Assembly: GCA_900471515.1 (NCBI GenBank)
Contig: UCFC01000051.1
Span: 30,741 to 94,740 of the forward strand
Length of the DNA: 64,000 nucleotides
Direction of reading: 5' to 3'
Source: Hyphomicrobiales bacterium
Lineage (GTDB): Bacteria > Pseudomonadota > Alphaproteobacteria > Rhizobiales > Rhizobiaceae
Shown here: in pieces, positions 18,538 to 26,611 of the stretch
How positions within the stretch are numbered: the stretch's first letter is position 1
How the letters are laid out: each line of letters starts with the position of its first letter
Notes under the pieces: generated by a model
Seen by the model: only the letters and a program-made list of their open reading frames with translations
Database searches by the model: none
What the model was told of the DNA's origin: nothing
Made by a program: the position numbers and the translations under genes

Positions 18538-18996
18538 TCAGCTTTCCGGCTGGAAACTCAGGAGCTGCCAGTTGCCGCCGCCGACAAGGCAGGTCTTGCC
18601 GTAGAATTTGGCGATGCCGACATAGGAGTGACGCGTCGTGCGGAACTGGCGGCAGACCTGGCCGGAATCGGTATTTTCCACGATCGTGTCGATCACGCCG
18701 GCGCTGCCGGTGGAGGCGTTCGCCCAGGGAAGCGGCTGCCCTTCGAGCTTCTGGATATCGGCCGAGGTCACGGCATTGCGCACCGTCATCTCGTCGGAAA
18801 GCGTATCGGTGCTGGGGGCGGGCTGCGGCACCGTGCCGGTTGCGACCGAGCGATCCACCTTTGCCGAGCTCAGGAAATCGAACCCTCCGGCCACGCAGCC
18901 GGAAAGTGACAGGATCGCGATACCGACGATGGAGAGTTTGGCGCTGCGGCGCAGCGAACCCTTTGTATGGCGATGTGTCTTTGCTATGACTTCCAC
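18538..18996 (-). CDS. RT0821/Lpp0805 family surface lipoprotein
   Basis: 152 residues. A basic N-terminus (KTHRHTKGSLRRSAK) is followed by a hydrophobic stretch and lipobox LSGC with Cys34. The C-terminal part, with GQVCRQFRTT and GKTCLVGGGNWQLL, matches the RT0821/Lpp0805 surface protein domain (17 kDa antigen-like), whose two cysteines are conserved. Starts with GTG after an AAGGAT-like ribosome binding site. Divergent from pdxH. Function in the envelope unknown. Confidence 0.82.
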   Translation of the reverse strand: MEVIAKTHRHTKGSLRRSAKLSIVGIAILSLSGCVAGGFDFLSSAKVDRSVATGTVPQPAPSTDTLSDEMTVRNAVTSADIQKLEGQPLPWANASTGSAGVIDTIVENTDSGQVCRQFRTTRHSYVGIAKFYGKTCLVGGGNWQLLSFQPES

Positions 18997-19059
18997 CCTG
19001 TATCCTTCCCCAGTCCGAGCGGCTGGGTCAGTTTAAAAAACCTCGGGATTTGAATTAAT

Positions 19060-19680
19060 ATGTCGGCAAACGGGTTAACAGGTGGTGACTTTACTGAAAG
19101 TGAGGAGCCCTTCAAGCTCTTTGGAGAATGGCTGAAGGAGGCGGAGGCTTCCGAACTCAACGACCCCAACGCTGTGGCGCTGGCAACGGTCGATGAAGAG
19201 GGGCTGCCCAATGTCCGCATGGTTCTCCTGAAGGGTTTCGATAGCAACGGATTCGTCTTCTACACGAATTTCGAGAGCCAGAAAGGTCGCGAAATTTTGG
19301 GACAGAAGAAAGCCGCCCTGTGTTTCCACTGGAAAACGCTGCGCCGGCAGGTGCGCGTGCGCGGCCCTGTGGAAATCGTCAGCGAGGCCGAGGCCGACGC
19401 CTATTTTGCCACCCGCGCCCGCGGCAGCCGCATCGGCGCCTGGGCTTCCAGGCAGTCGCGCCCGCTGGAAAGCCGTTTTGCCCTGGAAAAGGCCGTCGCC
19501 GAATATACGGCACGCTACGCCATCGGCGACATTCCGCGCCCGTCCTATTGGTCCGGCTTTCGCATCCGCCCGACTTCGATCGAGTTCTGGAAAGACCAGA
19601 AGTTCCGCCTGCACGACCGGATCGAGTTTCGCCGGCCGACGCCCGAAGGCGCCTGGGACAAGGTGCGGATGTACCCGTAG
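19060..19680 (+). CDS. pdxH: pyridoxamine 5'-phosphate oxidase
   Basis: 206-residue FMN enzyme that oxidises pyridoxine or pyridoxamine 5'-phosphate to pyridoxal 5'-phosphate. Family blocks are complete: NAVALATVDEEGLPNVRMVLLKG, YTNFESQKG, RQVRVRGPVE, SRIGAWASRQS, and the C-terminal IEFWKDQKFRLHDRIEFRR. Single gene; its stop is 3 bases from the stop of the convergent deacetylase gene. Confidence 0.96.
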   Translation: MSANGLTGGDFTESEEPFKLFGEWLKEAEASELNDPNAVALATVDEEGLPNVRMVLLKGFDSNGFVFYTNFESQKGREILGQKKAALCFHWKTLRRQVRVRGPVEIVSEAEADAYFATRARGSRIGAWASRQSRPLESRFALEKAVAEYTARYAIGDIPRPSYWSGFRIRPTSIEFWKDQKFRLHDRIEFRRPTPEGAWDKVRMYP

Positions 19681-19685
19681 GGACC

Positions 19686-20720
19686 TTATTTTCCGAGCAG
19701 TTTCAATGGAATGCCTGATGCGAGCGCAGAAACGTATCGCGGCTTCTGGTAAAAGCCGTTGAGCGAGATGCGCGGCATGTAGGTGGGCTGGCCCGCCGCC
19801 GGAAAACCCGGCTGCGTCGTCACCGCCACCGTGAAACCGAGCTTTGCCGCAAGGCCGGCGTCGCGGCCCGTTGCCGCCTCCGGCGTGCCGTAGGGAAAGG
19901 CGATCGCCCGAGGGCGGATGCCGGTGATCTCCTCGACGTAGTCCGCCGAGATTTCCATCTCGATGCGCGCTTCCGCATCCGGCAGGCGGGCGAGCGCCCT
20001 GTGGCTGATCGTGTGCGCGCCGAGACTGGCAAGCGGGCTTGCCGAAAGCTTCCGCAGGTCCCGCGGCCCCATCACCAGTTCGCGCGTCACGTCGACCGGC
20101 TCGATTCCATGTCGCCGCGCCAGCGCATCGACGTCGGAGACGGCGCGGCTTTCGTCCTGCCTGTGGATAAACTCGGCGAACCGGTCGAAGGCGTCCCATT
20201 TCCGGACGGGCGTATCCAGCGCCAGCCTCTCCCTGCCGCGGCCGAAATTGAACTCGATGCTGTTTTCCCTGCCGAGCAGCAGCGCCAGCGTTTCCCACCA
20301 GATGCTGTGCGAGCCCTCGGCAAAACCCTGCGTTATGAAAACGGTGAAGGGTGCGCCATGCCGCTCGAAGACCGGCAGCGCATGGGCGAGATTGTTGCGA
20401 TATCCGTCGTCCAGCGTGAAAGCGGCGAACAGGCGGTCGTCCTGCGGGGCCGACAGGAGGGAGGGCAACGCATCGAGCCGGACGAAACGATAGCCGGCCC
20501 GCTTCAGCCGCCGCAGCGCCGAATCCAGGAATTCAGGAGTGATTTCAAGATGTTGATTCGGCTCGAACGGCCGCGCCACATGCGGGCGGACATGATGGAG
20601 CGTGAAGATGACGCCGCGTCCGCGGGCCTCTTTCATGAGCCCGGCAGCACTTGCCAGCCACGCCGCTTCCAGCCCGCCGCCGATCGCGATGCGTTTCAGG
20701 CGCCGCTTCCACTGCCCCAT
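19686..20720 (-). CDS. polysaccharide deacetylase family protein
   Basis: About 344 residues with a NodB-homology domain. The metal motif reads FTLDDGYRNN (Asp-Asp present, with TLDDG in place of the common TFDDG), later GAHTISHRAL gives the HxxxH pair (SHRAL) and FPYGTPE the arginine/proline-type loop. It probably removes acetyl groups from a surface or cell-wall glycan. ATG at 20720 (MGQWKRRLK) is preferred over one 45 bases upstream because a GGA-type site precedes it. Divergent from the D,D-carboxypeptidase gene. Confidence 0.85.
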   Translation of the reverse strand: MGQWKRRLKRIAIGGGLEAAWLASAAGLMKEARGRGVIFTLHHVRPHVARPFEPNQHLEITPEFLDSALRRLKRAGYRFVRLDALPSLLSAPQDDRLFAAFTLDDGYRNNLAHALPVFERHGAPFTVFITQGFAEGSHSIWWETLALLLGRENSIEFNFGRGRERLALDTPVRKWDAFDRFAEFIHRQDESRAVSDVDALARRHGIEPVDVTRELVMGPRDLRKLSASPLASLGAHTISHRALARLPDAEARIEMEISADYVEEITGIRPRAIAFPYGTPEAATGRDAGLAAKLGFTVAVTTQPGFPAAGQPTYMPRISLNGFYQKPRYVSALASGIPLKLLGK

Positions 20721-20952
20721 TTTTTCCGTGACCCCGCTTTGTATTCGTGTCACACAGGCTAGCAATGGCGCCGTTAAACCTTGCTGAATCCGGCTGGAAA
20801 AACGGTTTCTTTATCGGCCATTAACCAAGCGGAACAAAAGCTTGGAAAAATCTTGGCCGTTGCCTCAAAGTCGCGACAGATTGTGGGCATCTGTCGCAAT
20901 ACGGGACATATTCCGGTTGCATCGGTTCGCCGGAAATAATGAGGGGAAGTGC

Positions 20953-22239
20953 ATGAGAAGGCTTTGGGCTGCCATTCTGACCGCGACGCTGGCACTTTCT
21001 GCACCCGTTGCGGCCTTCGCCGGCAGCGCCTCTCTCGTGCTCGATGCCCGCACCGGCAAGGTCCTCGCCTCCGAAAACGGCGATGTGCTGAACTATCCGG
21101 CTTCGCTGACGAAGATGATGACGCTCTATCTCACCTTCGAGGCGTTGAACCGCGGCAAGATCACCTGGGACACGCCGATCACCATGTCGAAATATGCGGC
21201 CTCCCGTCCGCCGACGAAGCTCGGTGTCAGGGCAGGCGGTACGATCACCGTGCGCGAGGCGGTCTACGGCATGATTGTCAAATCCGCCAATGACGCGGCC
21301 GCTGCGATGGGCGAGAAGCTCGGCGGTTCGGAAAGCAATTTTGCCCGGTTGATGACCCAGAGGGCTCGCCAGCTCGGCATGAGCCGCACCAGTTTCTTCA
21401 ACGCCTCCGGCCTGCCGGACAAGCGTCAGGTCACGACGGCACGCGACATGTCCACGCTCGCCGTGGCGCTGATGAGGAACTATCCGAACGAATATCGCCT
21501 CTTCTCCATCGCCAGCTTCAATTTCCGCGGCAAGACCATCCGCGGCCACAACAATCTCATGTACCGCTATCAGGGCATGGACGGCATCAAGACCGGCTAT
21601 ACCAATGCCTCCGGCTTCAACATCGTCAGCGCCGTCAGGGACGGCAACCGCCGCCTCGTCGGCGTGGTGCTCGGCGGGCGCACCGCCCGCGCCCGCGACG
21701 CCAAGATGGCCGGATTGCTGGACCGCTACATGGGACGCGCTTCCTCCGGCAGCGCCGGGCTGACCGCCAGCGTCAACGCCAAGCAGCAGGTCGAGGTCGC
21801 TTCCGCCGCTGACGATGCCGATGTTCCGGTCCCGGCCAACGCGCCGCGCCTTGCGGACGATGCGGCAGCACCGGCGCCGAAGGCGCTCGGTTTTGCCGAT
21901 GGCGGCGTTGTCCCGCTGGAGCGCCCGGCGGCAATGGACGAGATCATGAATGCCGGCAAGACGGCAAAGGCGCCGGCCGGCAAGGCCGGCGGCTGGCAGA
22001 TCCAGATTTCCGCCGCCCCGAGTGCCGATGCCGCCCGCGCGCTTCTTGCCCAGGCGCAGTCCGAGGCCGGCGCGCCGCTCCTGTCGGCTTCGCCCTATAC
22101 GGAAGCTGTCGGCAAGGGTGCGAATGCGGTCTACCGCGCCCGTTTCGTCGGCTTCCAGAGCAAGGAAGACGCGACCTCTGCCTGCGATGCGCTGAGGAAG
22201 CGCTCGTACGATTGCATGCTCCTGCCGAACCAGGGCTGA
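20953..22239 (+). CDS. D-alanyl-D-alanine carboxypeptidase with C-terminal SPOR domain
   Basis: 428-residue low-molecular-weight penicillin-binding protein (S11 family). Signal peptide 1-23 ends at AFA. Active-site motifs are S51-x-x-K54 (PASLTKM), S111-A-N113 and K213-T-G. A Pro/Ala-rich linker leads to a SPOR domain (about 345-428, beginning GGWQIQISA), which binds denuded glycan at the division septum. So it trims peptidoglycan stem peptides, probably at the septum. GAGGGGA precedes the ATG. The upstream region holds weak CtrA-like motifs (see rejected items). Confidence 0.93.
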   Translation: MRRLWAAILTATLALSAPVAAFAGSASLVLDARTGKVLASENGDVLNYPASLTKMMTLYLTFEALNRGKITWDTPITMSKYAASRPPTKLGVRAGGTITVREAVYGMIVKSANDAAAAMGEKLGGSESNFARLMTQRARQLGMSRTSFFNASGLPDKRQVTTARDMSTLAVALMRNYPNEYRLFSIASFNFRGKTIRGHNNLMYRYQGMDGIKTGYTNASGFNIVSAVRDGNRRLVGVVLGGRTARARDAKMAGLLDRYMGRASSGSAGLTASVNAKQQVEVASAADDADVPVPANAPRLADDAAAPAPKALGFADGGVVPLERPAAMDEIMNAGKTAKAPAGKAGGWQIQISAAPSADAARALLAQAQSEAGAPLLSASPYTEAVGKGANAVYRARFVGFQSKEDATSACDALRKRSYDCMLLPNQG

Positions 22240-22301
22240 TCTGCCGGCTCTGGACAATATCGGGGAATCGGCGCTCTCCTCATAAACAAAAGGAGAACGC
22301 C

Positions 22302-22607
22302 ATGCTGCAACGCCTCGCCGACCAGTTCGAGATCTCGTCGTCCGCCTACGCCGCCGCCAACGACATCGAGCGCGATGCCGACTGGTTCCTGCTGAAGCTG
22401 CAGGAGGAAATGGGCGAACTGACCCAGGCCTGGAACCGCCTGACCGGCCGCGGCCGTACCAGGGGCCGCTCGCCCGAGGACATGGAGCGCGACCTCGCCG
22501 ACGAGACCGCCGATATCTTGGGCCACGTGCTGCTCTTTGCCCGGCGCCATGAGGTAGACCTCGCCGCCGCGATCGAGCGGAAATGGAAGTTCAGGCCTGA
22601 CGCCTGA
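22302..22607 (+). CDS. MazG-like nucleotide pyrophosphohydrolase
   Basis: 101-residue all-alpha NTP-PPase of the MazG/PRA-PH superfamily. The metal-binding helices read KLQEEMGELTQAW (E-E-x-x-E) and LADETADILGHVLL (E-x-x-D). It likely hydrolyses a nucleoside triphosphate or related pyrophosphate. Start at 22302 chosen because AAAGGAGA lies at ideal spacing. A RIME-like repeat begins 8 bases after the stop. Confidence 0.82.
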   Translation: MLQRLADQFEISSSAYAAANDIERDADWFLLKLQEEMGELTQAWNRLTGRGRTRGRSPEDMERDLADETADILGHVLLFARRHEVDLAAAIERKWKFRPDA

Positions 22608-22614
22608 TCCGCCG

Positions 22615-22721
22615 CTAAAGCAATTCCAGCAAAGGTGGGAACCGGTTTTGCGTCCGGAATTTCGGGAAAACAATGAGTTAGAGCATTGAAGGCGACTCCG
22701 TTTTCGCCGGAAATGCTCTAG
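22615..22721. repeat. RIME-like intergenic repeat, copy 1
   Basis: About 107 bp between two convergent genes. It is closely similar to 50157-50264: the first 48 bases differ at only 4 positions. Its two ends are imperfect inverted repeats, CTAAAGCAATTCCAGC on the left and CTAGAGCATTTCCGGC read inward from the right. The right end contains the TAG stop codon of the GNAT gene. From memory this resembles Rhizobium-specific intergenic mosaic elements. Confidence 0.75.
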
Positions 22722-23215
22722 TTTGCGACCACCTTGCGCCGATAGAACTTGCTGTCGACGGCCATCAGCGGAAACGACCGGGGCAGGTCTCTCTCGGAAA
22801 CCTCTGTAAAGCCGTTCTTTTCGTAAAACCGGTGCGCGGCGATAAACTTGTCCGTCGTGCCGAGGAAGATATCGGTCACGCCGACCTTGCCGGCATGGGC
22901 AAAGAGGGCTTCCAGCAGCCGGGCGGCGACGCCGTGCTCGCGCCCGCGCACCTCGGACGCTACGAACATCTTGCGAAGGGCGGTCTGATTGTTGCCGATA
23001 TCCTTGAGGCCGAGCGTGCCGACGATGGCGCCGTCTTTCACCGCAACCCAGAACTGGCCCTTGCCGGACTGATAGAAGTCGGGAATGACGCGCAGGTCCG
23101 GCTGCGCGTCGGCGGTGATGTCGATGCCGAACTCTTCGCGCTGGATCGGCAGGATGACGGAGATCACGCCGTCGGCATCATCAGGCGCAAAGGTTCTGAT
23201 TTCGATTTCGACCAT
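22718..23215 (-). CDS. GNAT family N-acetyltransferase
   Basis: 165-residue single GNAT domain. The acetyl-CoA loop is VASEVRGREHGVAARLLEAL (the R/Q-x-x-G-x-G/A signature in a variant form), followed by FLGTTDKFIAAHRFYEKNGF, typical of small-molecule or protein acetylases. ATG at 23215 is preferred, with GAGAGGT upstream. Its TAG stop is contributed by the adjacent repeat. It sits 11 bases after tldD on the same strand, so the two likely share a transcript. Substrate unknown. Confidence 0.85.
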   Translation of the reverse strand: MVEIEIRTFAPDDADGVISVILPIQREEFGIDITADAQPDLRVIPDFYQSGKGQFWVAVKDGAIVGTLGLKDIGNNQTALRKMFVASEVRGREHGVAARLLEALFAHAGKVGVTDIFLGTTDKFIAAHRFYEKNGFTEVSERDLPRSFPLMAVDSKFYRRKVVAN

Positions 23216-23226
23216 GGCAGCACCTC

Positions 23227-24642
23227 TCAGGCCTGTGTGCCGCCGACTGTCACCTGATCCATGCGCAGATGCGGCTGGCCGACGCCGACCGGAACCCACT
23301 GGCCGGCCTTGCCGCAATTGCCGATGCCGGTATCGAGCTTCATGTCGTTGCCGATCATCGATACGCGCTTCATCGCATCCGGGCCGTTGCCGATCAGCAT
23401 GGCGCCCTTGATCGGCGCGCCGATCTTGCCGTTTTCGATGAGATAGGCCTCGGTGCAGCCGAAGACGAACTTGCCCGACGTGATATCCACCTGGCCGCCG
23501 CCGAAGGAGACGGCGTAAATGCCCTTCTTGACCGAGGCGATGATCTCTTCCGGCGTCTTGGTGCCGCCGAGCATATAGGTGTTGGTCATGCGCGGCATCG
23601 GCACATGCGCGTAGCCCTGGCGGCGGCCGTTGCCGGTCGGCGCCATGCCCATAAGCCGGGCGTTCTGCCGGTCCTGCATGTAGCCGACGAGCCTGCCGTT
23701 TTCGATCAGCACGTTGTAGGCGGACGGCGTGCCTTCGTCGTCGATGGTGATCGAGCCGCGGCGGCTGTCGATCGTGCCGTCGTCGACGACGGTGACGCCG
23801 GGGGCGGCCACCATCTGGCCGAGCAGGCCTGCAAAGGCGGACGTCTTCTTGCGGTTGAAGTCGCCTTCAAGCCCGTGGCCCACGGCCTCGTGCAGCATGA
23901 CGCCCGGCCAGCCGGAGCCGAGCACCACATCCATCGTGCCGGCCGGCGCATCGATTGCTTCGAGATTGACGAGCGCCTGGCGCAGCGCCTCGTCCGCACC
24001 GTGCTGCCAGCTGCCGGTCGCGATGAAATCGCCGAAACCGATGCGGCCGCCCTGGCCGTAGGAGCCGCTTTCCTGGCGGTCGCCTTCGCCGACCACGACC
24101 GAGATGTTGATGCGCGTCATCGGCCGGATATCCTGCACGCGATGGCCGTCGGCGCGCAGGATGTCGACCACCTGCCAGCTTGCGGCAACCGATGCCGTGA
24201 CCTGCCGCACCTTGTCGTTCTTGCCGCGCAGATAGGCGTCGATATCCGTCAGCACCTTCACCTTCTCCTCGAAGGTCGGCGAGCCGATCGGGTTCTCGTC
24301 GGTATAGAGCTTGCGGTTCGTGCCCTGGGGGGCGGCGGCGTAGGAGCCGGAATAGCCGCGCGTGACGGCGCCGACCGCATCGGCCGCCCGCTTCAGCGCC
24401 GAAACGGAGAGATCCCCTGCATGCGCATAGCCGACGGCCTCGCCGGCCACCGCGCGCAGGCCAAAACCCTGCTCGGTATTGAAGCTGCCGCCCTTGAGGC
24501 GGCCGTTGTCGAAGCTCAGCGATTCCGCCTGCGCGTGCTCGATGAAAAGCTCGCCGTCGTCGGCGCCGGAGAGCGCCTCGGCGACATGCTTGCGCATCGT
24601 CGCTTCATCGGCATCGAAAAGCGTCAGGAGATCGGTGGTCAT
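23227..24642 (-). CDS. tldD: metalloprotease TldD
   Basis: 471-residue TldD. The zinc motif HExxxH reads MLHEAVGHGLEGD. TldD works with TldE/PmbA as a heterodimeric protease that degrades unfolded peptides, matures microcin-type peptides and affects CcdA stability in E. coli. The partner pmbA/tldE is not in this window, which is normal. Start ATG 24642 (MTTDLLTLFDADEA). Lies between ialB upstream (80 bases) and the GNAT gene downstream. Confidence 0.95.
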   Translation of the reverse strand: MTTDLLTLFDADEATMRKHVAEALSGADDGELFIEHAQAESLSFDNGRLKGGSFNTEQGFGLRAVAGEAVGYAHAGDLSVSALKRAADAVGAVTRGYSGSYAAAPQGTNRKLYTDENPIGSPTFEEKVKVLTDIDAYLRGKNDKVRQVTASVAASWQVVDILRADGHRVQDIRPMTRINISVVVGEGDRQESGSYGQGGRIGFGDFIATGSWQHGADEALRQALVNLEAIDAPAGTMDVVLGSGWPGVMLHEAVGHGLEGDFNRKKTSAFAGLLGQMVAAPGVTVVDDGTIDSRRGSITIDDEGTPSAYNVLIENGRLVGYMQDRQNARLMGMAPTGNGRRQGYAHVPMPRMTNTYMLGGTKTPEEIIASVKKGIYAVSFGGGQVDITSGKFVFGCTEAYLIENGKIGAPIKGAMLIGNGPDAMKRVSMIGNDMKLDTGIGNCGKAGQWVPVGVGQPHLRMDQVTVGGTQA

Positions 24643-24722
24643 GCTTGTTTGCTCCGCAGGAAGAGCGGGAATGCTCAATAGCCGATGTAGGTCCGTTGTG
24701 CTGCGCGAGCAAGCCCTGCCGG

Positions 24723-25364
24723 TCAGGGCAGGGCGTCGTAGCCTTCCGCGAAGCCTTTGAGGTCGACGGGGATGCCGATGCCTTCCTCCGGCGTCTGGAA
24801 GACGATGAAGGTTGCCTGCGCGCCGCTGCGGAAGGTCTTCAGCAGTTCGTCCTCGAGCACGACTTCGGCATAGCAGCCGTCCGCAAAGCAGCGCACGAAA
24901 TAGGCGCGGCCGATATCCTTGCCGTCGACATTGAGGCCGAGGCCGTTGGGCAGCAGCACGCCGAGCGGCGCCAGCACGCGCAGGATCTTCGACTTGCGGT
25001 CGGCCGTCTTCAGGATGACGACGGAGAGGCCCACTTCCGGACGGTCTTCGGCAATGACGTTCTGCATCAGCGCGCACTGCTCGGTCGAGGCGCCGGCCGG
25101 CTTGTCGCAGACGACGGACCATGCGCCGTGGTTGGAACGGACCGTGCCGGGAGCCTGCGGCTGCGTCTGGCTGGGCGTCACCTGCTCGACATTCGGGGTC
25201 GCGGGCGGGGCGGCCTGCGGCGCCGGAGCGGCGGGCTTCGCAGCCGGCGTGGCGGGGCGCGACTGTGCCGGCGTCGGCGTCTGCTGCGCGAAAACGGGGC
25301 TCGTCGCGGCGGCCGCGATGCCTGCGGTCAGAAGAAGCGACCGCGAGAGGGAACGGAAACCCAT
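24723..25364 (-). CDS. ialB: invasion-associated locus B family protein
   Basis: 213-residue exported protein. Signal peptide 1-26 (MGFRSLSRSLLLTAG... ending VFAQ), then a Pro/Ala/Gln-rich linker to about residue 70, then the IalB domain with four cysteines (VVCDKPAG, EQCALMQ, VRCFADGCYAEV) and the LGVLLPNGLGLNVDG block. IalB proteins are periplasmic, named from Bartonella erythrocyte invasion, but are widespread in free-living rhizobia, where their role is not settled. Start 25364 chosen by the AGAGG site. Confidence 0.87.
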   Translation of the reverse strand: MGFRSLSRSLLLTAGIAAAATSPVFAQQTPTPAQSRPATPAAKPAAPAPQAAPPATPNVEQVTPSQTQPQAPGTVRSNHGAWSVVCDKPAGASTEQCALMQNVIAEDRPEVGLSVVILKTADRKSKILRVLAPLGVLLPNGLGLNVDGKDIGRAYFVRCFADGCYAEVVLEDELLKTFRSGAQATFIVFQTPEEGIGIPVDLKGFAEGYDALP

Positions 25365-25701
25365 GAAAACCTCTGGATATCGAATCATTGCCGCTATTTG
25401 TGAAGCTGCCCACAGAAAATGAAAAGCCCCACCCCGTGAAAACCGGGGGACTGCGGCAGAAATAGGACCTCGCCAAAAGAATGTGCAGCGGGCGGATTGG
25501 CCCTCGGGCGCGTTTTTCGTATGCTGATGAAAAGCTTGCAATGTTTTGTCGCGGGCGGGGAGGCGGCCTTTGAGCAAAAATGCCGCATAGACAATTGCTT
25601 CTGCCTGTTGCGGCGGATGCCAAACTGTGGTTTGAAGCGCAGAAGATGGCAAGATTCTGCGTCCTATTTGATGTAGATCAGCGCTCGAGGGAGATTTTAA
25701 G
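25365..25701. other. 337-base divergent intergenic region, ialB / ctaC
   Basis: Non-coding region with both promoters. It holds an inverted repeat CAAAC-TGTG-GTTTG at 25621-25634 and the FNR/FixK-like site at 25668-25681 close to ctaC. The rest is purine-rich leader without a readable ORF or riboswitch fold that I can see. Confidence 0.6.
25668..25681. promoter_or_regulatory. FNR/FixK-like box upstream of ctaC
   Basis: TTGAT-GTAG-ATCAG matches the consensus TTGAT-N4-ATCAA at 9 of 10 fixed positions. It ends 20 bases before the ctaC GTG start, so it overlaps the likely transcript start or leader; an activator would usually sit further upstream, so repression at low oxygen is the simpler reading. 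Match seen in sequence, function inferred. Confidence 0.55.
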
Positions 25702-26595
25702 GTGATAAAGAAGGCTTTTGCAGCTCTGACCGCGCTGGTCTGTCTGCTTTTTGCTTCCGGCACATATGCCGATCAGCCGATGCCGTGGCAGGCGACCCTG
25801 CAGCCGGCAGCAACGCCGATCATGCGGGAGATCCACTGGTTCGAACAATATACGCTGTGGTTCATCGTTCCGATCACGCTGTTCGTTCTCGTTCTGCTCG
25901 TCGTGGTCTGCGTGAAGTTCCGCGCTTCGGCGAACCCGGTTCCCTCCAAGACGAGCCACAACACGCTGATCGAAGTCATCTGGACCGTGGGGCCGGTCCT
26001 TGTGCTTCTCTTCCTTGCCGTTCCCTCCTTCAACCTGCTGACCGCGCAGCTCACCCTGCCGGAAAACCCCGATGTCACCATCAAGGCGACCGCGACCCAG
26101 TGGCAGTGGAACTACGAATATGAAGGTTCTGGCGAAACGCCCGTCGCCTTCGATTCCTACCTTCTGAAGGAGCCGGATCGCGCCGCTGCCGGCAAGACCG
26201 ATCTTTCCGTCTATCCGCGCCTGCTCGCCGTCGACAACGAACTCGTTCTGCCGGTCAACAAGACCGTCCGCGTGCTCGTCACAGCCGCGCCGACCGACGT
26301 TATCCACGCTTTCGCCATGCCGTCCTTCGGCATCAAGATCGACGCCGTTCCGGGCCGCCTGAACGAGACCTGGTTCCGCGCCGAGCGCGAAGGCCTCTTC
26401 TACGGCCAGTGTTCCGAGCTTTGCGGCAAGGACCACGCGTTCATGCCGATCGCCATCCGCGTCGTCTCCGAGGACAAGTACAAGCAGTGGCTGACCACGG
26501 CCGCCACCGACTTGCCCGGCGCCTACAAGACACTGATCGCTGCTGCCGATGGTCCTGCAAAGACCGTCGATGTCGCTGAAAACGTCGCAAAGTAA
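25702..26595 (+). CDS. ctaC: cytochrome c oxidase subunit II
   Basis: 297-residue subunit II of the aa3-type oxidase. A signal peptide ends near TYA-DQ, two membrane helices lie at about 45-70 and 90-110, and a periplasmic cupredoxin domain carries the CuA site: His in VIHAFAMPSF, then CSELCGKDHAFMP. It receives electrons from cytochrome c. Starts with GTG after GAGGGAGA. First gene of ctaC-ctaD-ctaB-coxF-ctaG-ctaE. Confidence 0.97.
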   Translation: MIKKAFAALTALVCLLFASGTYADQPMPWQATLQPAATPIMREIHWFEQYTLWFIVPITLFVLVLLVVVCVKFRASANPVPSKTSHNTLIEVIWTVGPVLVLLFLAVPSFNLLTAQLTLPENPDVTIKATATQWQWNYEYEGSGETPVAFDSYLLKEPDRAAAGKTDLSVYPRLLAVDNELVLPVNKTVRVLVTAAPTDVIHAFAMPSFGIKIDAVPGRLNETWFRAEREGLFYGQCSELCGKDHAFMPIAIRVVSEDKYKQWLTTAATDLPGAYKTLIAAADGPAKTVDVAENVAK

Positions 26596-26611
26596 GATAG
26601 GGATCGGGACA

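Noticed and set aside
20771..20790. CtrA box before the D,D-carboxypeptidase gene
   Set aside because: TTAA-N7-TGAA and a nearby TTAACCAA are suggestive, but they lie far from the start codon (about 160-180 bases) and AT-rich spots of this kind occur by chance in spacers.
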